From Strongylocentrotus droebachiensis (Eukaryota > Echinodermata > Echinoidea > Camarodonta > Strongylocentrotidae), in contig JAVYIG010000901.1 of assembly GCA_035222895.1 (NCBI GenBank), positions 263,001 through 327,000 of the forward strand: a stretch of DNA of 64,000 bases, read 5' to 3'. Below, in pieces: positions 22,907-57,600 of this stretch; the first letter of the stretch is position 1, and every line of letters begins with the position of its first letter. Below the pieces are notes generated by a model. It saw nothing but the letters and a program-made list of their open reading frames with translations, was not told where the DNA came from and did no database searches. The position numbers and the translations under genes were made by a program.

Positions 22907-23021
22907 CGTCGGTAGGGATTGTGTGCACAAGGTACCTTTGAATGGTTTGAACCCACAGGCGCAACCGAGTGGGTTTTAGACCAAATTCAAAGGTACCGCG
23001 TGCACACAATTCCACCGACCC
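22907..23021. repeat. 115-bp inverted repeat (GTCGGTGGAATTGTGTGC)
   Basis: The left arm GTCGGTAGGGATTGTGTGCA with AAGGTACCTTTGAATGGT pairs with the right arm carrying AAATTCAAAGGTACC, GCGTGCACACAATTCC and ACCGAC. A MITE or simple foldback; no clear target duplication. Confidence 0.75.
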
Positions 23022-23243
23022 ACAAATTAAATCTGTGCATCATCTGTTTTATAAGATTGGGCCCCCAAAATTGTCAAAAATACAAAATTTTGTTATTTAA
23101 CAGATTTACCGGATGCATGGCAAAATCATGCGTCCGGTTAATACCGTACGCATGATTTTTTTACCGGACGCAGGATTTTTAACTTATCATTAAATTTAAA
23201 AAAAAAAAAAAAAAAATTGACAGTGCACAATTAAACTGTAAAC

Positions 23244-23613
23244 TTAAAGGTAAAGACCAGTATTGGAAACGCCCCAATTTCAAAAAATGAAATGGAAGCT
23301 CTTATTACCAATCATGTGAAAGAATATGTTTTGAATATTACATGATGATAACAAATTTGATGGGAAACCGCCTACTAATTGATATATTTGGTAAATTAGT
23401 GTATCTCTTGCCTGTTGAGAGATACAAATGCATGTGTCGCGCACGTGTGTACTGTGCTTCTAACTTTATGAAGACTTGGCCAAATTTCTTATCATTTTGA
23501 TGATTCCAGAACCTTGCAGTACATCTATGCTAGATGGTCAACCTTTTCTGATCGATTTCACAATGTTTCTTTCACAATGCAATCGCATGACCATACCTGG
23601 TCTTTAGCTTTAA
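23244..23613 (+). mobile_element. TTAA-flanked MITE, copy 2
   Basis: Full-length copy of 370 bp with ends TTAAAGGTAAAGACCAG and CTGGTCTTTAGCTTTAA. It lacks about 35 bp present in copy 1 (the CCATATACATCTTTCT segment). Confidence 0.85.
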
Positions 23614-24799
23614 AAAAAAAAATAATAATAATTATCACCAAACAAAAAAGAAGAGAATTATTTAAAAAAAAAGAATATCGGTGGTATCGATCGCCGATAT
23701 CGCGTGCATCCAGTAAAAATAATTACATGGTAATTGACCAATCAGATTGCAGGGATTATTCTACCCATCTTATAAAAATGCCTATTATTATTATTATTTA
23801 TTATTATAAGGTTTGATTATAAACTTGGCGGTTGTAAAATATTTTCAGTATCAAGTCTTTTCAAAGCACTGAAAAAAGCAGCAATTCATGCAGGATTATA
23901 TTTTTTTAAGTGTGCAAGTGAGAATCTGTACATGACCTTTTACCTGGCCCATCAGAGTAAACAACATTTATAGATGGCCCTTCATTTCACTATCAGTATC
24001 ATGCCTTCTCAGACTTCTCATACAAAGAGTGATAGTGATATGTACAAGTAGCTTGTAAATGATATTTTATGGGAATACCTTAATCATGGGAGGACATTCG
24101 TGCCATGAACACCTACCGGTAGCTATAATGACAAAGTCTACAACACAGGCTACGAATGTGTGAAGATTATGCAGCCTTGCAAGCGCCTGCGTCAATAAGA
24201 CATTGCCTTACGTGTACAAAGTGTTAGATGATCAGGGTATGATCAGATGTACATGTCGGGTCTGTCTGTCTGGAGCCTCTAAATGCAATGTGAAGTACAA
24301 ATGAGATGTTAAATACTCTCTGGCACCTCATTGATACATGCAGCTTCCTAAATTGAAAACATGGTCTTAAAAGACTCGATAGATTGAATTGAATTTATTC
24401 ACCACTTTCATAAAAACATACAAAGGCAAAGAATACAATAGTTTCTTGCAAACCTAGATGGAACAATATCATGGAAAATACACTAAAGGAAATTAGGAAG
24501 TGGTTGGATCATAATCAGATTGTTTTAAACAAGTCAACAAACTTTGAAAACTTATTTGTTTCCTCCAGATTTTAAGTGCGTCATTTTGTTTTGAAAAGCA
24601 GGAAATGAAGGATAATAATGACATGTTTTCATCCTGCTCATTTCCTCTTTCTTCAGAATAATAGGGCAGTTAATGCACACAGTCAAAATCAAACTTTGAA
24701 CCATAATAAGAATCTCATTGTAATATATCAGGAGTTAACGCAAAAAATCGCATCATCAAATACAGATATTTTGATTAATTCATTAACTTACTATTAAAA
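23614..24799. other. Intergenic DNA, nothing recognised
   Basis: AT-rich sequence with poly-A and (ATT)n tracts near 23610-23810. A GAATTGAATTTATTCACC block near 24387 could be the tail of a reverse-oriented LINE, but no coding part follows. Confidence 0.4.
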
Positions 24800-25075
24800 G
24801 TGTTGTGGTCGAGTGGATACGTCACTGGACTGTTGATCATAAGGTAAACGATTCGAGTCCCGATGGGGCACTAATATCCTTTGACAAGACATTGATCTAC
24901 ATTGTACATTTGCCACACTCAACCCAGGTGATGGGTACCTGGCAGGAATTAATTCCTTGAAATGCTAGAGTGCCGTGCCAAAGCCAGGGTGATAATCGGG
25001 AGCGCCAAGAGTGTCAAATCTGACAGATATGAGCACTATACAAGGACCCAATATGATAATTATTATTATTAATAG
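24800..25075 (+). repeat. tRNA-derived SINE, family 2, copy 1
   Basis: Starts with an A-box-like GTGGTCGAGTGGATACGTC, then a B-box-like GATTCGAGTCCC, followed by an AACCCAGGTGATGGGTACCT body, GAATTAATTCCTTGAAATGC and a terminal ATTATTATTATT tail. Homologous to 57711-57965. Confidence 0.8.
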
Positions 25076-26754
25076 CGAATATTTCTGTGAATAGACTTGT
25101 TGTGCGCTCTACTGCTCTGTGTCACACATTGAAGGTCAGGAGAGAACTCTGTGTTATAAATATGCCTTAATAGTGAAAGTGAAATGAACCTCATTGAAAT
25201 GAGTTGTGTGAACAAGTACCAAAAAAGTGTGTGTGAATGGTGTGAATGTATCAAGCATGTGATAGATAAACAGATATGGTGATGGAAAGAGGAAGAGCTT
25301 GATAAATTTTGGTGCTTGTCACTTCTATTGTCTCACTTATCCATCACAGACTCTCGTTGTACATGTACACTGCATTATGATGCAAGGTACAATTCATGGG
25401 TATGCTGAGGGCAACATGTAGGCTCGCTACGTTGTCTGGCATGTTGTACTCATAGAATGCAATTTCCTTGGCAGAGCATAGTTGGAACATGTATGATTGT
25501 ATTCCACAGATGATGGCCGTATGTATGAGAGTTCTTTCAAATAATTAAATTTTAGAAAATACAATATAAGCAAGTTGGGAGCTACATGTATTAAGAGAGA
25601 TCTTGAGGCAATTTCAGCAAATTGAGGAGCAAAAATCATCCAGATCCTGCATGCATTTTAAGCATTTAAATCAGACCCTCTTCATCTTGCAATAACCTTG
25701 TAACAGGTGGGAGTGACAATACTCTAATACAAATACTCCAGTCCAGTCCAAGGGGCCTCTTTATTTGCTTCAGTCTTTGACCTACCAGGTCTTAGCCCAC
25801 AAGATCACCACTGTCACAAAAACTGTTTCATATAAAACGTGAACTTTGCCCCACAAACTTATCTATCTAAGCAGGTTCTTTTCTTCCTCCCCCTGTTTTG
25901 CAACTCAACAATTTAATAGTCCTCAAAGTCATGTATTGACAGATCACCTTCAGTATTAAAATCGGATGATGCGAGATAGCTAGTCAGACTTTAGGTCATG
26001 AAGAAGGCATTAGTCTGCTGTGTAATCATGGGTGACAACAGTCTGTATCTAAGCTAGCTTCATATTGAAGACTGAGGTAATTATTCAATTGTTCAATCGG
26101 GGAAACTGGCTGTAAATGTCTTGCTTGGTGGTAAGTTTGTGTGCAGAGAAGGTTCAGAAATGTTACTTCTTTGTTTCTTTGTGTTTGTGTACAGCTCTGA
26201 TGGTTTTATTACTTGGTTTGGATTTTTACACATCTAATTTATGTTGCATTCTGTGATTCTGTACAGTTCTTACATTCAACGTTGTCCTGTAGATCGGAGC
26301 GTTTGCCTATCACCAGATTTATTTGACGGTTAATGGCTTTATGGAAGAGAACTTTGCTCTTTGGATAAGACTCTTCTTGTCCTTTCGGTCTTGTACATTA
26401 CATCAATGCACAGTCTATTTGGTACACTGTAAATGTGCGTCTCACATGTGATGTCTATGTCAGAGTAGGTACAACGTAAGATGAATGTTGCAGAACTGAA
26501 TCTTACCCATGGTCACTGTGCTTGTTAATGCACACAAATATTAACTGAACATGTTTCCAGAATAATGAATTAAATATTCAGTAATTGTAGTAAATTTGAT
26601 TTTGATTTCTTTAAGTTGTTTTACAGTTCAAACAATAAAGTTGTAATACCCAGGTATGCAAAGAAATTGCCACAGTACGTAAAGAGTTATTTGAAACAAA
26701 ATTACAAGAGACATTTGTACCTAACATGCTTTTTCAAACTTTTTTTTCAAACAG
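25076..26754. other. ACSL upstream region
   Basis: This stretch should contain 5' non-coding exon(s) or the promoter of the ACSL gene, because the first coding exon begins at a good splice acceptor (TTTTTTTCAAACAG, ending at 26754). I cannot identify the upstream exon by eye. Confidence 0.35.
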
Positions 26755-47586
<20,832 letters not shown>

Positions 47587-47842
47587 CCTGAGAAAGGATC
47601 ACCACTCAGCACTTTCACTCAAGAAACTTTGTATATTCAAAATGGACTCTGAAGTTGTGGAAGCATCCAGAAAAACCGATCATCAGAATTAATTTAAAGT
47701 TTTATTGCACCATTACAGATGATGGTTCAAAATCAATTTTCATCATTCACTTTGCATGCTTTATTTCACATTACACAATTTGTTTATACAGAAAGAACAT
47801 TGATAGAATGAATCTTATTTTCTTTCTTTTTTCTTCAATAAA
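47587..47842 (+). other. ACSL 3' UTR with polyadenylation signal
   Basis: The first AATAAA downstream of the stop is at 47837-47842. Other AATAAA motifs lie further on (e.g. near 50121), so a longer 3' UTR is possible. Confidence 0.5.
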
Positions 47843-50800
47843 AAGAAATGTAGTTTAATATGTAGAACATGCCAACAAGATAAATCCTGTAAATAATATA
47901 ATTTGATTGTTTTGGTGGCAGATACCTAATAAATATCTTAGCTGTGCTTATAATTGGTTCTGAGCTTTAAAGGTAATTTGTTGAAGCAATTAATATTCAG
48001 AATCAATTCTCGTTTCATATATTAATTCAAGATGTGTTAATAAAAATATATAACTGAAATGTATTCTCTTGAAAATTTCAGAATTAAGGTGGAGGCACAT
48101 AATTAATTGGAGATGATGAAATAATACAAATTAATATTATTGAAATGTGCTTGCAAACTGTAATAATAATAATAACAACATTTATAATGCACACATATCC
48201 ACCCCAAGAGATGCTCAACGCGCCTAACAAGGTAAATACATTAAACATAACAAAGTACATGAGAAGTTACAGAAAACGAAAATAACTTAACGTAATTAAA
48301 TATAATTAAACAATGTTATTTACATCAGATTGTGAAATACACTACGTCTTAACTAAGGAATTCAGACATTAGATAGGTTTTCAAGTTTTTTTTGGAACAA
48401 ATTTTGATTGGCTGACATTTTGATTGAATGGGGTAGGGAGTTCCATAACTGTAAATGTGGATTGGCTTTCATTACATGCTACATAGACTTTTTGTCTTGT
48501 GATTTAAAAACTGGTGGTACAATGTTGTGCATGTTCCATTTATGAGCTCATTGTTCCTACACATTTCAAATTGACCAGTTCACAGGTGATACTCCCTTCG
48601 GCTTCCCCTCAAGTTTGGCAACATATAATGTGTCCATGCTACACATTGATTCTTCAAGTACTATAACTAGCAACAGAAAAATTTGTCACGCTATTATTTA
48701 TGACTAGGTAATACATCCATCCATGCAAATAAATACATATGTGAACTGACCAATTGATTAGAAATAAGACTGAGTTATTTGAAGATATTGAACACTGCCT
48801 TGCTTTTAACAATTTTGAATTTAGGACCATGCAGCTGCTGTTTGGAAATGCTTCCAGTAAAGAGGCGTTTTTCATGTTTTATGTGATAGACTCTAACTAT
48901 ATAGCACAATAAGTTGTATTGTATTTCAAGTTATAAGCTTTAGTTGTTAGTACAGTATGTTTCTACGCAATATGCAGTCATGAAAAGGTTAGAAAACTAG
49001 GTAACTTTTTCAGTGATGGGCTGCCTATAAGCTAAGGTTAGTGCTAGATAGGTATACTTAGTATAAGAAGAAACAAGAATGGAGAAAGGTCAAAAAGTCA
49101 TATTTCGCTCAGGATTGTAGATGGAGTCTGCATGTACTGTAATAGCGAGAAGCTTTTACAAGCTTAGAACTTTGAGGGATTTTGAGTGTTCATAATTCTC
49201 CTCAGTTTCCTACAATGAATGCATTGGTCATTAACAATGTGGAAAAGCTTATGGCTTTACAGTACCCTCATGTTCAGAGTTAACAACGTTTTGTTATTGT
49301 GACCTTGTATTTTGTTTGTGCTTGTGAAAGTGTGGCAACCTTCTCTACTTATGTTTTTTTTTATTGATACCTGTAGTAATGAATATCATTAAACATGTTT
49401 GTTAGCATTGTTGAGTTTGTGTCTGAATAAACATGGGTTATGAATTTCCATGTGTGTGGGGGGGGGGGGGGGGGGGTTGAGATGGGAAGTGTATTGCAAT
49501 GTTTGTAAATAGTAGATAGACCAAGGAAACTCTCCTTGGATGAACTTTTGATTTGAAGCACTATAAGGCTACTCAGAGAAAGAATGTTGATGTATTCAAC
49601 TTTGTTACTGTCTAAAAAGATATTTAAAAAACGAGTATGTAAATATACTTAAAAAGGACCCATTTCTGTAAATTTGTGTTTGAAGATAAAATGATATTGC
49701 AATGTCTGTCTGTGATCATGATATAAAGCTTGCTATTTAAGAGAAAATGTTTCATTGACTTCTTAGGACAAAGCAAGTTAAAAAACTATCTTCCTCCTAT
49801 ATTCTAGTAGCTCTTTAAGCTAAATGTGTATTTGCACGTAAATCCACTGCTTTTTGATAACAGAATGCATCTGGCCATGCATCATTTATCTTTCTTCCCT
49901 GTCATCAGAGTATTCTAGGTGAGGCAGAAAAGTGCTCTAGTTGAAATGACTGCTTCTAATACATGTCTACCCCAGCTAGCTAGATTTGAGATAGACGAAT
50001 GTCAATTTTGTTGATCACATGCCATTACATTTTGTACAGCTCGACATACATGTTAATCACTCTGTAAGTATCGGTTTGACTTGGACATATTTGTTTTTCA
50101 TTCGTACATTTTCAGTGCCAAATAAAGCTTATGAAGAATGGTAATGTTTGCAAACAAGATGATGATAAACATCGTGATGAACAATCAGAAAGGCATTCAA
50201 ATCAAGTCATGAAAATGAAGATTGAAGAAAGAAGAAATTTGATTATATTTGATGAAAGCCCTCCTGAAGTGTTCATCTGACTTCAAGAGAACTTTCATTG
50301 TTTGAATCTATCATATATGCCCGCCCATCGGTATATCTTCATGTTGTACCTATAGAGCAAATTTCATGTGGATTTCTGACCTTGGGGCATCTTTTGAAAG
50401 TCTATCTCTGTAGTGATGTTGTAGGCATATTTATATTCTGAAGGCTTGAAAATAATACTAGTTTCCTCTCTCATCCCCTAACGCAATTCTTTTATTTCAT
50501 TTCTGTCTTTATGCAAACAGCTGTGTTGTATACATCAATGTGCATGTATACATTGTGTATTCTGTATTTAAACATTGAGTCTCATTTAGGTTAAGAGCAC
50601 AAGATTTTTTACTGTTTTGGTTTGCAATTTTTGTTCCCTTTTCTCCCGCTTTGTTGAAGTGATGGATGTGTGAGTGCTAAGACAAGATTATCACTTCAAA
50701 TCTCGGTATATGTTATGAAGCCTGTTTATTAATACAGACCTTCATTTTCTTCTACTTGAGCAATAGCAAGTCATGAATTGGAAGATAAAAAAATCAATTG

Positions 50801-51794
50801 TGTTGAATTATTTGAAATTATATGTTTATTGTTTTGGTGTTGTTGATTAAAGCACTCTTTAATATATTCCAGACAAAAGATTGATTGTATTTATTTTTAC
50901 CTACAAAGTGTGTGCTCAATTTCTTAGCAAGCCAGGCAAAGTACCGGTAAGGAAAATCAAACACGACATTCTAGGAAACAAAAGGCACACATTATTGTTC
51001 AACAACAATTTGAAAATATATCTCCTTTTTTCTTTGCTCCTCTATCTCTCTCACTAAAACAAGCAAGACAACCTCCTCCTCCACTCCCCTGAAAAGAAAA
51101 GAATAGAACTCATTGATACATTCCATTTCTTTTATTTCTAATTTCTTTAATGATGCATCGATTGTAATTCTTCATGTACATGTACATTGTACACATCTGT
51201 CACCATCATGCGGTCACATAATACAAAGGACAAAAATACATCTGGAGTTGTGTGTAACACACTCAAAAATATATTTCCTATCTCATTTGCCACATGCAAC
51301 ATTACAGTGACAATTGTTTTTAAATACTAGGGTTAACATTTGGTTTTACAGAATAGACATATTCACACTTGTATTCAAAATTATGCACATCTTTACAAGT
51401 GTCCTGTGATCAATTATTGGATTCAATTCTATTGGGTTCATATATACATGTACTTAAATAGTGAGAATGCATGTTGCAGACAATAGATGTTGCTATGTCA
51501 GGAACCTTTCTGGCAATCGCTAGGATCGACTAGAGCAGCCATTGTAAAGGCACGCATAAGAATTGAACACATACTTAAGGTGTTGAAGTCATATGAATTG
51601 AACACATACTTAAGGTGTTGAAGTCCGAGTATGATGCCTGCAATACATGTACATGAATTGATCATCCTTATAGGAAACATTTGACACAGATTTACCATAC
51701 ATAAATGATACCATAATGAAAGAAGGAAAACAAAATTGTGTCTGATGATGAGGATCAGCTCCTTGCATGGAATGAAAGCCTATCAGAATTATCT
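47843..51794. other. Intergenic DNA between convergent ACSL and WDFY
   Basis: AT-rich; it may include extended ACSL 3' UTR. Only a GCGCCT-type dispersed repeat (48165-48480) and a G18 run near 49458 are visible. No coding evidence. Confidence 0.5.
48165..48480 (+). repeat. Interspersed repeat of the AGCGCTTA type, diverged
   Basis: Starts in (AAT)n, then CAACATTTATAATGCACAC, CTCAACGCGCCTAACAAGG and later GGTAGGGAGTTCCATAACTG. Same order as 2031-2365. Confidence 0.5.
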
Positions 51795-52107
51795 GGGGGG
51801 TGTTTCACAAAGATCCTAAGTAGAACTTAACTCTAAGTTGGACTTAACAATTATGGAGAGCCATTTGTAGCCTTAAAATGAAATATATTCAAAAGCAGAA
51901 ATTCAAGTATTTTAGACTTTTCATAAATTCCACATCAAGAACATAAAATCTCCCAAGATAATAGAAAATATGAATGATTTGAATCAATATTGTGTGCCTT
52001 TTAAAATAATTTTTACAAATTGTTTTCAATGTTGCTAACGGCTTTCCATAATTGTTAAGTCAAACTTAGAGATACGTTCAACTTAGGATCTTTGTGAAAC
52101 ACCCCCC
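51795..52107 (+). mobile_element. 313-bp MITE with ~60-bp inverted ends
   Basis: Ends GGGGGGTGTTTCACAAAGAT and ATCTTTGTGAAACACCCCCC, continuing inward to ACTTAACAATTATGG and CCATAATTGTTAAGT. The centre is AT-rich, non-coding. Confidence 0.87.
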
Positions 52108-54637
52108 TGTTGAGACCAAGAAAAGGGTGTTTAATAATAACTCAAACTCTTACGCAGAGTTGTCATTCTTCTATCTCTCTGCAGTTACTTTTTTTTTTAC
52201 ATCACATTATTATTCACCAAACATGCACAACAAAGGAGACAACCAAGTAAAATTATACTTGATCATTTATTATTTTCATATCATTTTTAAAAAGCTTGAC
52301 AAATGATTTGCCTGGATGTTGATGTTTTGTTTTCTGCATGTGGAGAGGGTAATGAGATGTCTGCATACATGGAGCCAGTAAATGCCTAACATAAAAATAC
52401 AACTAAGAATTTTTTTATGAAAATAAAGTTTCTATAATGCTTAAGCAATTTGCACATTCAGATTTTGTTTGAGCTCAGTATAATAACGCATTTCATTATT
52501 CAAAACAAAGACAAGTCTGTCATATGAAGTTTTTTTTATACATTGAACAATTAAAGAAATTAATCCAATCCTCAGAACACTCATGAAATTATCATTCCAC
52601 TAAACGGACATATCTCAGCAACAAAGACTGCCTGAATTACCAATTACTAACGCATGGGAATCGCAACAGTTCTGCCTATATTCATCCTTTACCTTGTTTT
52701 CATAAGGATTTTGTTGATTGCATGGAATTTAAACAGTTCCTCTTGATGTTACAGATATGTTATATACACATAGGTTGCAGACACATTAGTAGACACATTA
52801 TACTGATGCCAGAAATATATATTGACACTAAAATTTGAATTCAAGTTCTTATTGTTGGATTTTGATTTTGAAATGTATAATGAGAAATTAATTGGATTGA
52901 AGTGACCTTGAGGTTATAACATCATCCATGTAAATGCATCATGCATACTTTTTGCATACCGGTAGACACCCTTGCTGAATCAACCAGTGCACAATTAAAC
53001 AAAATTTTCCAATGTCAAATTACCCACAAAACATAATAGCTTCATCCATGTCATGTTTAACATAAAAACTAATACAACGAAGATCAAAGAAAATTGACTT
53101 TAACATTAAAAACAGAACATTTGACAACAAGCAAATAATTTCAGATCATCTATAAATCGACTAATGAATTAAGTATCATCACGAAGAATTAACATTTTCT
53201 ATTTCCTAACAAATCATGTAAAAAGCGAGTGGTGTCTGTGATAATATCTTTACACAGTTGTAAAAAAAATTAGAAAAAACAATACGTTGTAACTGATATA
53301 CATGTACAGTGTACTTCATACATTATTTCTTTTCTAGATTGTCTGCACATAATTCAATATCCTATTATTACAGGAATTCATTCAGAGATGAAAAACATTT
53401 CTTTTACACATTCTTTGAATCTCAGGACATTCTTTTGAAAAATGACCTTTGAACTTTCATATGTAGCGTCTGCATTGGAAAAAAATACCAGAAAAATGAC
53501 ATAGGCAAGAGCATTAAATAGTTCAGTGCACTTACAAGGTTATCTTGGAAATGAGTCGTTTCTACTTTCACAAACTACTCTCTAGTATTTAACAAACAAA
53601 TTTTTCTGAGATGAAATATTTTTGGATGTATTTATGAGATGTTTCTCCTTTCGAGTCAATATCAACGCAGGAATTCATTCTTTTCTTATCTAAATAAATA
53701 TCCAACTTAGACATTTCATTTTCCCTCGTTGAATTAATTTGGTTTGTTTGTACTAATGAAAGATACATTCAATAATAAAGAGAAAGACAAAAGAAATAAG
53801 CAAATATATTTATAAGCTTTAAGACAATTTGAAGAGCAACGACTACTATAATACCTTTAATAGCATTACATGTAATGACTTACAAATTTGATACTTTGTT
53901 TGGGGGGGGGGGGGGGAATAGAAATTTTGGAGTAGGACTTTAAAACAGAAGTAAATTTAAGTCGTAGTCATGGCATTCAGATAATGATAATAAAATTGTA
54001 TGTGATTGCTATGGTTCTAGAAAGATGGCACGTTTTTATGAGTTTGTTTTTATTTTACCAGTTCAAACAACCAATCTACTGCAGGATAAACCATAATGAA
54101 TTGTAGCCATGTTCTTAACATATGGTTCCCATACCAGAGCTCAAGATTAGCTTTAAGTTTAAAAAACTAACGTCTAGCTAGCTTACATATTTGGTCTCAC
54201 AACAAAAGGTTCAAAATCATTAAATTCCTCACATCATTCTTTGTTTGCAAAAGGTACACACAACTTTTGATTTTTGTGTTTAATACTAAAATCCATACAA
54301 TGCAAACAAGATTCATTGCCATGCAATCTGCCAAAAGCAATCACACTCTAAAAAAAAAATTAAAAAAGCTTTCTGATACTGATTTGCGTCTTGAAAAACA
54401 AACAAAGGCTTCCTCTGCACCTCATTATTTCTCTTCCCATATATTCAAATAAACTTCAGGAAATTGTCCATATTATTTACATTATCAAACTGTTTACTCT
54501 TGTAAGCACATGTGCATATATCAACCACTATGTATGTACAATCATATTGTACAAGTCGTCATGAGATTATCCTTCATTGACCAGCAGAGGGCGCTGTTGA
54601 TATAAACATCTCTGATTCCTCACTGTAATCAGAATTC
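52108..54637. other. Intergenic DNA / possible WDFY 3' UTR
   Basis: AT-rich sequence downstream of the WDFY stop codon. A G17 run lies at about 53901. Several minus-strand AATAAA motifs exist, but the cleavage site cannot be chosen. The GACCAGCAGAGGGCGCTGTTG near 54580 contains a CTCF-like core. Confidence 0.45.
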
Positions 54638-54667
54638 TCAGAATATAATCGATGAAATGTCCCATAG
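54638..54667 (-). CDS. WDFY2: WDFY terminal micro-exon
   Basis: The coding part is 30 nt: LWDISSIIF and TGA at 54640-54638. It supplies the final LWD of the propeller, matching the family's KLWDMTP end. TTTTAG acceptor. Confidence 0.88.
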   Translation of the reverse strand, partial: LWDISSIIF

Positions 54668-57600
54668 CTAAAAAATAAAAAACAGAAACAGAAAAGAGGA
54701 CACAATTTATAATTGTACGATAACTTTGATTTAAATAAATTCTGAAGATTAGAAAAGGATATAAAACTATGACTTTGGATTTTATAAGTTGTGACCAATA
54801 GCTTGATCTCTTAAAAAGATCACAAAGAAGATATATAATAACAGCATCAATAAGCCATCAATATGACATTCCAGGTAATGCATTTATATGTTAAATCTGC
54901 TGTCTGTATTGTGTCAATGAGACTAAAGTGTTAAAGGGCAAGTCCACTCCAATTATTTCTTACTTTCAATAGAAAAAATCAGACAAACCAATCAAAAAAG
55001 GTTTAAGCAAAATCACTTAACTAATAAGAAAGTTATGAAATTTTAATGGCATGAAAACTTTGAAAATCACAAGACAAATCAACAACTCACTCATGAGTCT
55101 GTGACGTCATTGCCTCACTATCCACTAATTGCTTTATTTATATTGATAATATAAATTTCCAATTTTCCCCCTATAAGTCTTTTATGACACAAGTATCACT
55201 AAGCATACATTAGGGTCATTGTTACACAAACCTAGCCTCTCAAAACCCTTTTTATATTTTGCTGCAGGATTCATTCATTTTGAGGCAGTTCCGTGCATCT
55301 TGCATGAACAAGGTTTCACTTTCACGATAAAAAATGGCAAAATAACCATGTAGCCATTAATATGCCGATGCTTACCTTAATTACTTTATCTGTTCCACAG
55401 GTCACCATCTGACCTTTAACAACGTCAATGTGCATAGAAATGATGTTATGTTTGGCGTCATGAAACGTTGCCATAGGGACTCGGCTAATGATCAAATAAG
55501 AGAAAATAGACATTCGGTATTCATTCGAGTCAGAGACACTTCTGAAAATAAATATAACACTTCAAGTTCTACTCACAAGGTACTACTGTTTTAAATTAAA
55601 TATGGCAAAACCTGTCTATAGCGACCGCCCAAGGGAAACACAAATAGTGGTCGTTGTAGACAGATAGGCTTTGGCGGCCATTTCGATTTTGAATAATTGA
55701 TTGACAGCGCGCCGCCCACTCGCCAGGCCTCTCGCAGACCCGTCAGTGCGCGAACAATTCTCTGTGGCTTTATATGGGCTCAGTCGAGCAGAGAGCAGAG
55801 AGCGGATCAAAAAATCTAACAACATAAGTTTGGGGTTTTTAAAAAAAAATTGAATAAAGAATGATTAGTATGGTTTTTAGTCAAAATAAAAAATTGAAAA
55901 TGATTTAACATACTTTTGTTTCTTTTAAATTGTCCTGCATTTGTCCTGCATTAAACGCATATCTTAAATTATTTAAAAGAAATAAAAATGATCGAGCCTG
56001 AATAATTGTTTGACAGACATTGCCCCTCCCCCTCACCAGGCCTCTCGCAGGTATCGATTGTGACGTTCATGACAAAGACGCTGTATTGTTATATGTTTTC
56101 AATAGGCACAGCTCGTAATAAAATGTGTAAGTTTGACTGTTTATCATTTCACCATCAAAAATACTGATTGGTCAAGGAAAGTGAATTGTCAAATGGTGCC
56201 TAATAATAATGCAATGATTTTGATTTCTTATCATATCTTTCATCTATTATCAAGAAGCTATTCCTAATGTGCAAGATCAAAAACAAAACTCAAAAGGATT
56301 TAAAATGGCCTTCAAATGTCAACAAAAAAGTGTTGAAGCTCTTATTAGAGACCTGTCTATGATACAGGGGTTAAAGTGAGCTCTATAAAAAAAATAGGTT
56401 GTTTTTTCCCTCAACCACGCCCCCCTTGAGTAAAAAAGAAAGAAGAGGACTCGAGGGGGAAAATGGCGTTTAACAACATTCCCCTCCTTTTTAGTAAGAA
56501 AAATTGGCAAATAATAGGGAAAAATAAGGAAGAATAGAGAAAATGAGGGGAAAATCAGGACAAAATTGGGAAGAAAAAAAAAATTGGGGAAAAAAATTAA
56601 TAATAATAATAATAATAATAATCGGGGAACCCATTTAAATCAGGTTTGTATCAGACCTGATTATACTTACTCGTCATCTGTGATATCTTCCAGGCACGCA
56701 TCACAAATCCTGACTTCAAACTCAAAGCCTAGAGTAGGAAGCCTTGTTCTTTTGGAGCAGCATTCATCACACAACGCTTTACCACACTTCCTACAGTGAT
56801 GCTAGTTACAAATAACAAAGAAATCACAAGTTACAGATCTAATAATACATTGTATTGTATACAAAAACAAGAAATGAACATACATGTCTAGTAAATCGAA
56901 GAAAGTCACAGACATGTATGCAATCATAGAAAACATTACATCATCCTCATACCTGTAAGATTTAGGGCTTGTCCAATGATTTCAGTGCTAACAGCAGATT
57001 TTATCTATCAATTTATCTTAATTGAGTTTAAAATGTAAATGCTCAAAATCAAAATGTTACGAGAAAAGGAAATGAAATGCTTTGTCCATTCTCTTTTTTG
57101 TTTATCTTCTTTTTTCCCCACTCATCCATGTATGTAAATTCGATTTATTTTATGTACATGTATGATGTGCAATATATTGAAGTTTCCATTATTATTATTG
57201 TTAATTTGTTCCTTGAACTATTTTGTGATCGTTTCCATATTGATGTACATGTATTTTTAATTTCTCTTTATTTCTTTGAACTTTGTAATCTTTGTTTGTA
57301 TCAGTCTCCCGACTGTTTTAACATGGAATTTTGACACAATAAACTGAAATGGATGAATGAATGAATGAATTTTGATTGAAGTAAGTTTGAAGCATTTATC
57401 ATTATGTTTCCTTGTTTATGATAGGCACTCAGTATTACCAGAACTCACAATAACCTTTAAAAGAAATTTATAACTATTAAATCAGAACACCTAATAAATA
57501 TCAAAAGAATGTAATGGTTTCTTACCTGTCTCACACCAATGGTTTTCTTTTCCCACATATCCTTGAAATTCCAGAAGAAAGGATCACCACACTTTTGACA

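Noticed and set aside
54575-54600. CTCF insulator site
   Set aside because: CAGAGGGCGC resembles a CTCF core, but one short match is not enough evidence.
54574-54798. Alternative WDFY C-terminus ([13 protein letters not shown])
   Set aside because: The phase from the preceding exon gives [10 protein letters not shown], which matches the family; the other frame is a shadow.
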